Shown here piece by piece: positions 63,680 through 64,000 of a stretch of 64,000 nucleotides of DNA. A program made the position numbers and the translations under genes. The stretch covers positions 124,001 to 188,000 of the forward strand of contig NZ_QMKP01000001.1 of assembly GCF_003287955.1 (NCBI RefSeq). Reading direction: 5' to 3'. Source of the DNA: Arthrobacter sp. AQ5-06 (lineage in GTDB: Bacteria; Actinomycetota; Actinomycetes; Actinomycetales; Micrococcaceae). How positions within the stretch are numbered: the stretch's first letter is position 1; every line of letters starts with the position of its first letter. Under the pieces are notes generated by a model. It saw only the letters and a list, made by a program, of their open reading frames with translations. It ran no database searches and was not told where the DNA came from.

Positions 63680-64000
63680 GTGACATCACTGCTAGGGAAG
63701 TTCGGTCTCAAGAAGCGCCACAACAAGATCGTTACCGGGTCGGCCTTTGCCGCGGTCGGCGCCGTGTTGGTTGCCGGTGCGATCATCTATCCGGGGTTTA
63801 AGACCACTGAGGTGGAGTTGAACGACGGCGGCGTGTGGGTAGTCAGCAAATCCAAGAATGCCGTGGGGCGGCTGAATTATCCGTCGCGGGTTTTGGATGG
63901 TGCAGTCACGCCTGCGAGCACCACTTTCGACATTCTCCAGAACGCCGGGGAAGTGTTCGTGGATGATGAAACGGGTTCGACGTTGAACCAGGTTTCTCCG
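63680..64000 (+). CDS. Third Ig-like protein copy, 3' end outside window
   Basis: GTG 63680 opens SLLGKFGLKKRHNKIVTG, then a membrane segment (AFAAVGAVLVAGAIIYPGF) and VELNDGGVWVVSKSKNAVGR. It continues to NQVSP at the last base, 107 codons in all. The leader ATTTCAGGGGAAT shortly before the start matches copy 2. The frame is intact here. The rest of the gene, and whether it carries the long repeat array, lies beyond the window. Confidence 0.8.
   Translation, partial: MTSLLGKFGLKKRHNKIVTGSAFAAVGAVLVAGAIIYPGFKTTEVELNDGGVWVVSKSKNAVGRLNYPSRVLDGAVTPASTTFDILQNAGEVFVDDETGSTLNQVSP

Noticed and set aside
1..64000. CRISPR arrays, tRNA and rRNA genes
   Set aside because: No regularly spaced repeat-spacer array and no tRNA or rRNA signature was seen on either strand by reading. 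A covariance-model scan was not possible.

Overview
This window is high-GC DNA from an actinobacterium. The gene set (NnaR-type HemD/winged-helix regulator, acyl-CoA carboxylase alpha/beta/epsilon with Maf and BirA, SufS-SufU, bacterial PH-domain protein, SCO4848-like and DUF2505 proteins, GTG/TTG starts, many 4-nt ATGA overlaps) fits the family Micrococcaceae, most likely Arthrobacter or Pseudarthrobacter. That assignment is an inference from gene content and style, not from a marker gene.

Left part (1-17 kb): two tandem large LuxR-type ATPase regulators (the first cut by the window edge), a hairpin-rich gap, sufS-sufU, then nhaA, two small actinobacterial proteins and an epimerase-like/DUF2867 protein on the minus strand, then mfd with a downstream DUF457 membrane protein, and deoC.

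Nitrogen part (17-36 kb): an assimilatory nitrate/nitrite block. narK-nasC-nasB lie in one tight minus-strand operon. nirB, the siroheme methyltransferase gene (cobA/sumT) and an NnaR-like regulator lie in a second. nirD is transcribed divergently from nirB. Direct repeats of 5-bp half-sites on an 11-bp period, resembling GlnR boxes, lie before nirB and, more weakly, before narK. Pgm, an Rrf2 regulator, purine nucleoside phosphorylase, an LpdA-type quinone reductase and a PspC protein sit between the two operons. An MHS-type transporter follows.

Carboxylase part (36-55 kb): accA3 and maf are separated from accE-accD-birA by about 11 kb holding a TetR-MMPL pair, a small secreted protein, a DctA-type symporter, a decayed Tn3-family transposon and a DUF885 protein. 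The Tn3 remnant (45163-49051) has 38-bp terminal inverted repeats, a frameshifted resolvase, a 5' scrap of the transposase gene, an intact-looking dinB (DNA polymerase IV) and two inverted relatives of an unnamed protein family. The upstream regions of accA3 and accD share a 17-bp dyad, which suggests common control.

Right part (54-64 kb): birA, a PH-domain membrane protein and a class III nucleotide cyclase overlap in tandem. They are followed by a 2064-residue membrane-anchored protein with about eleven Ig/cadherin-like repeats and fibronectin type III domains. Behind it come an internally deleted, frameshifted duplicate and a third copy that runs off the window. The first two copies carry related promoter blocks. 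Two copies of a long palindromic intergenic element (18131-18197 and 43425-43487) share the stem but not the loop.
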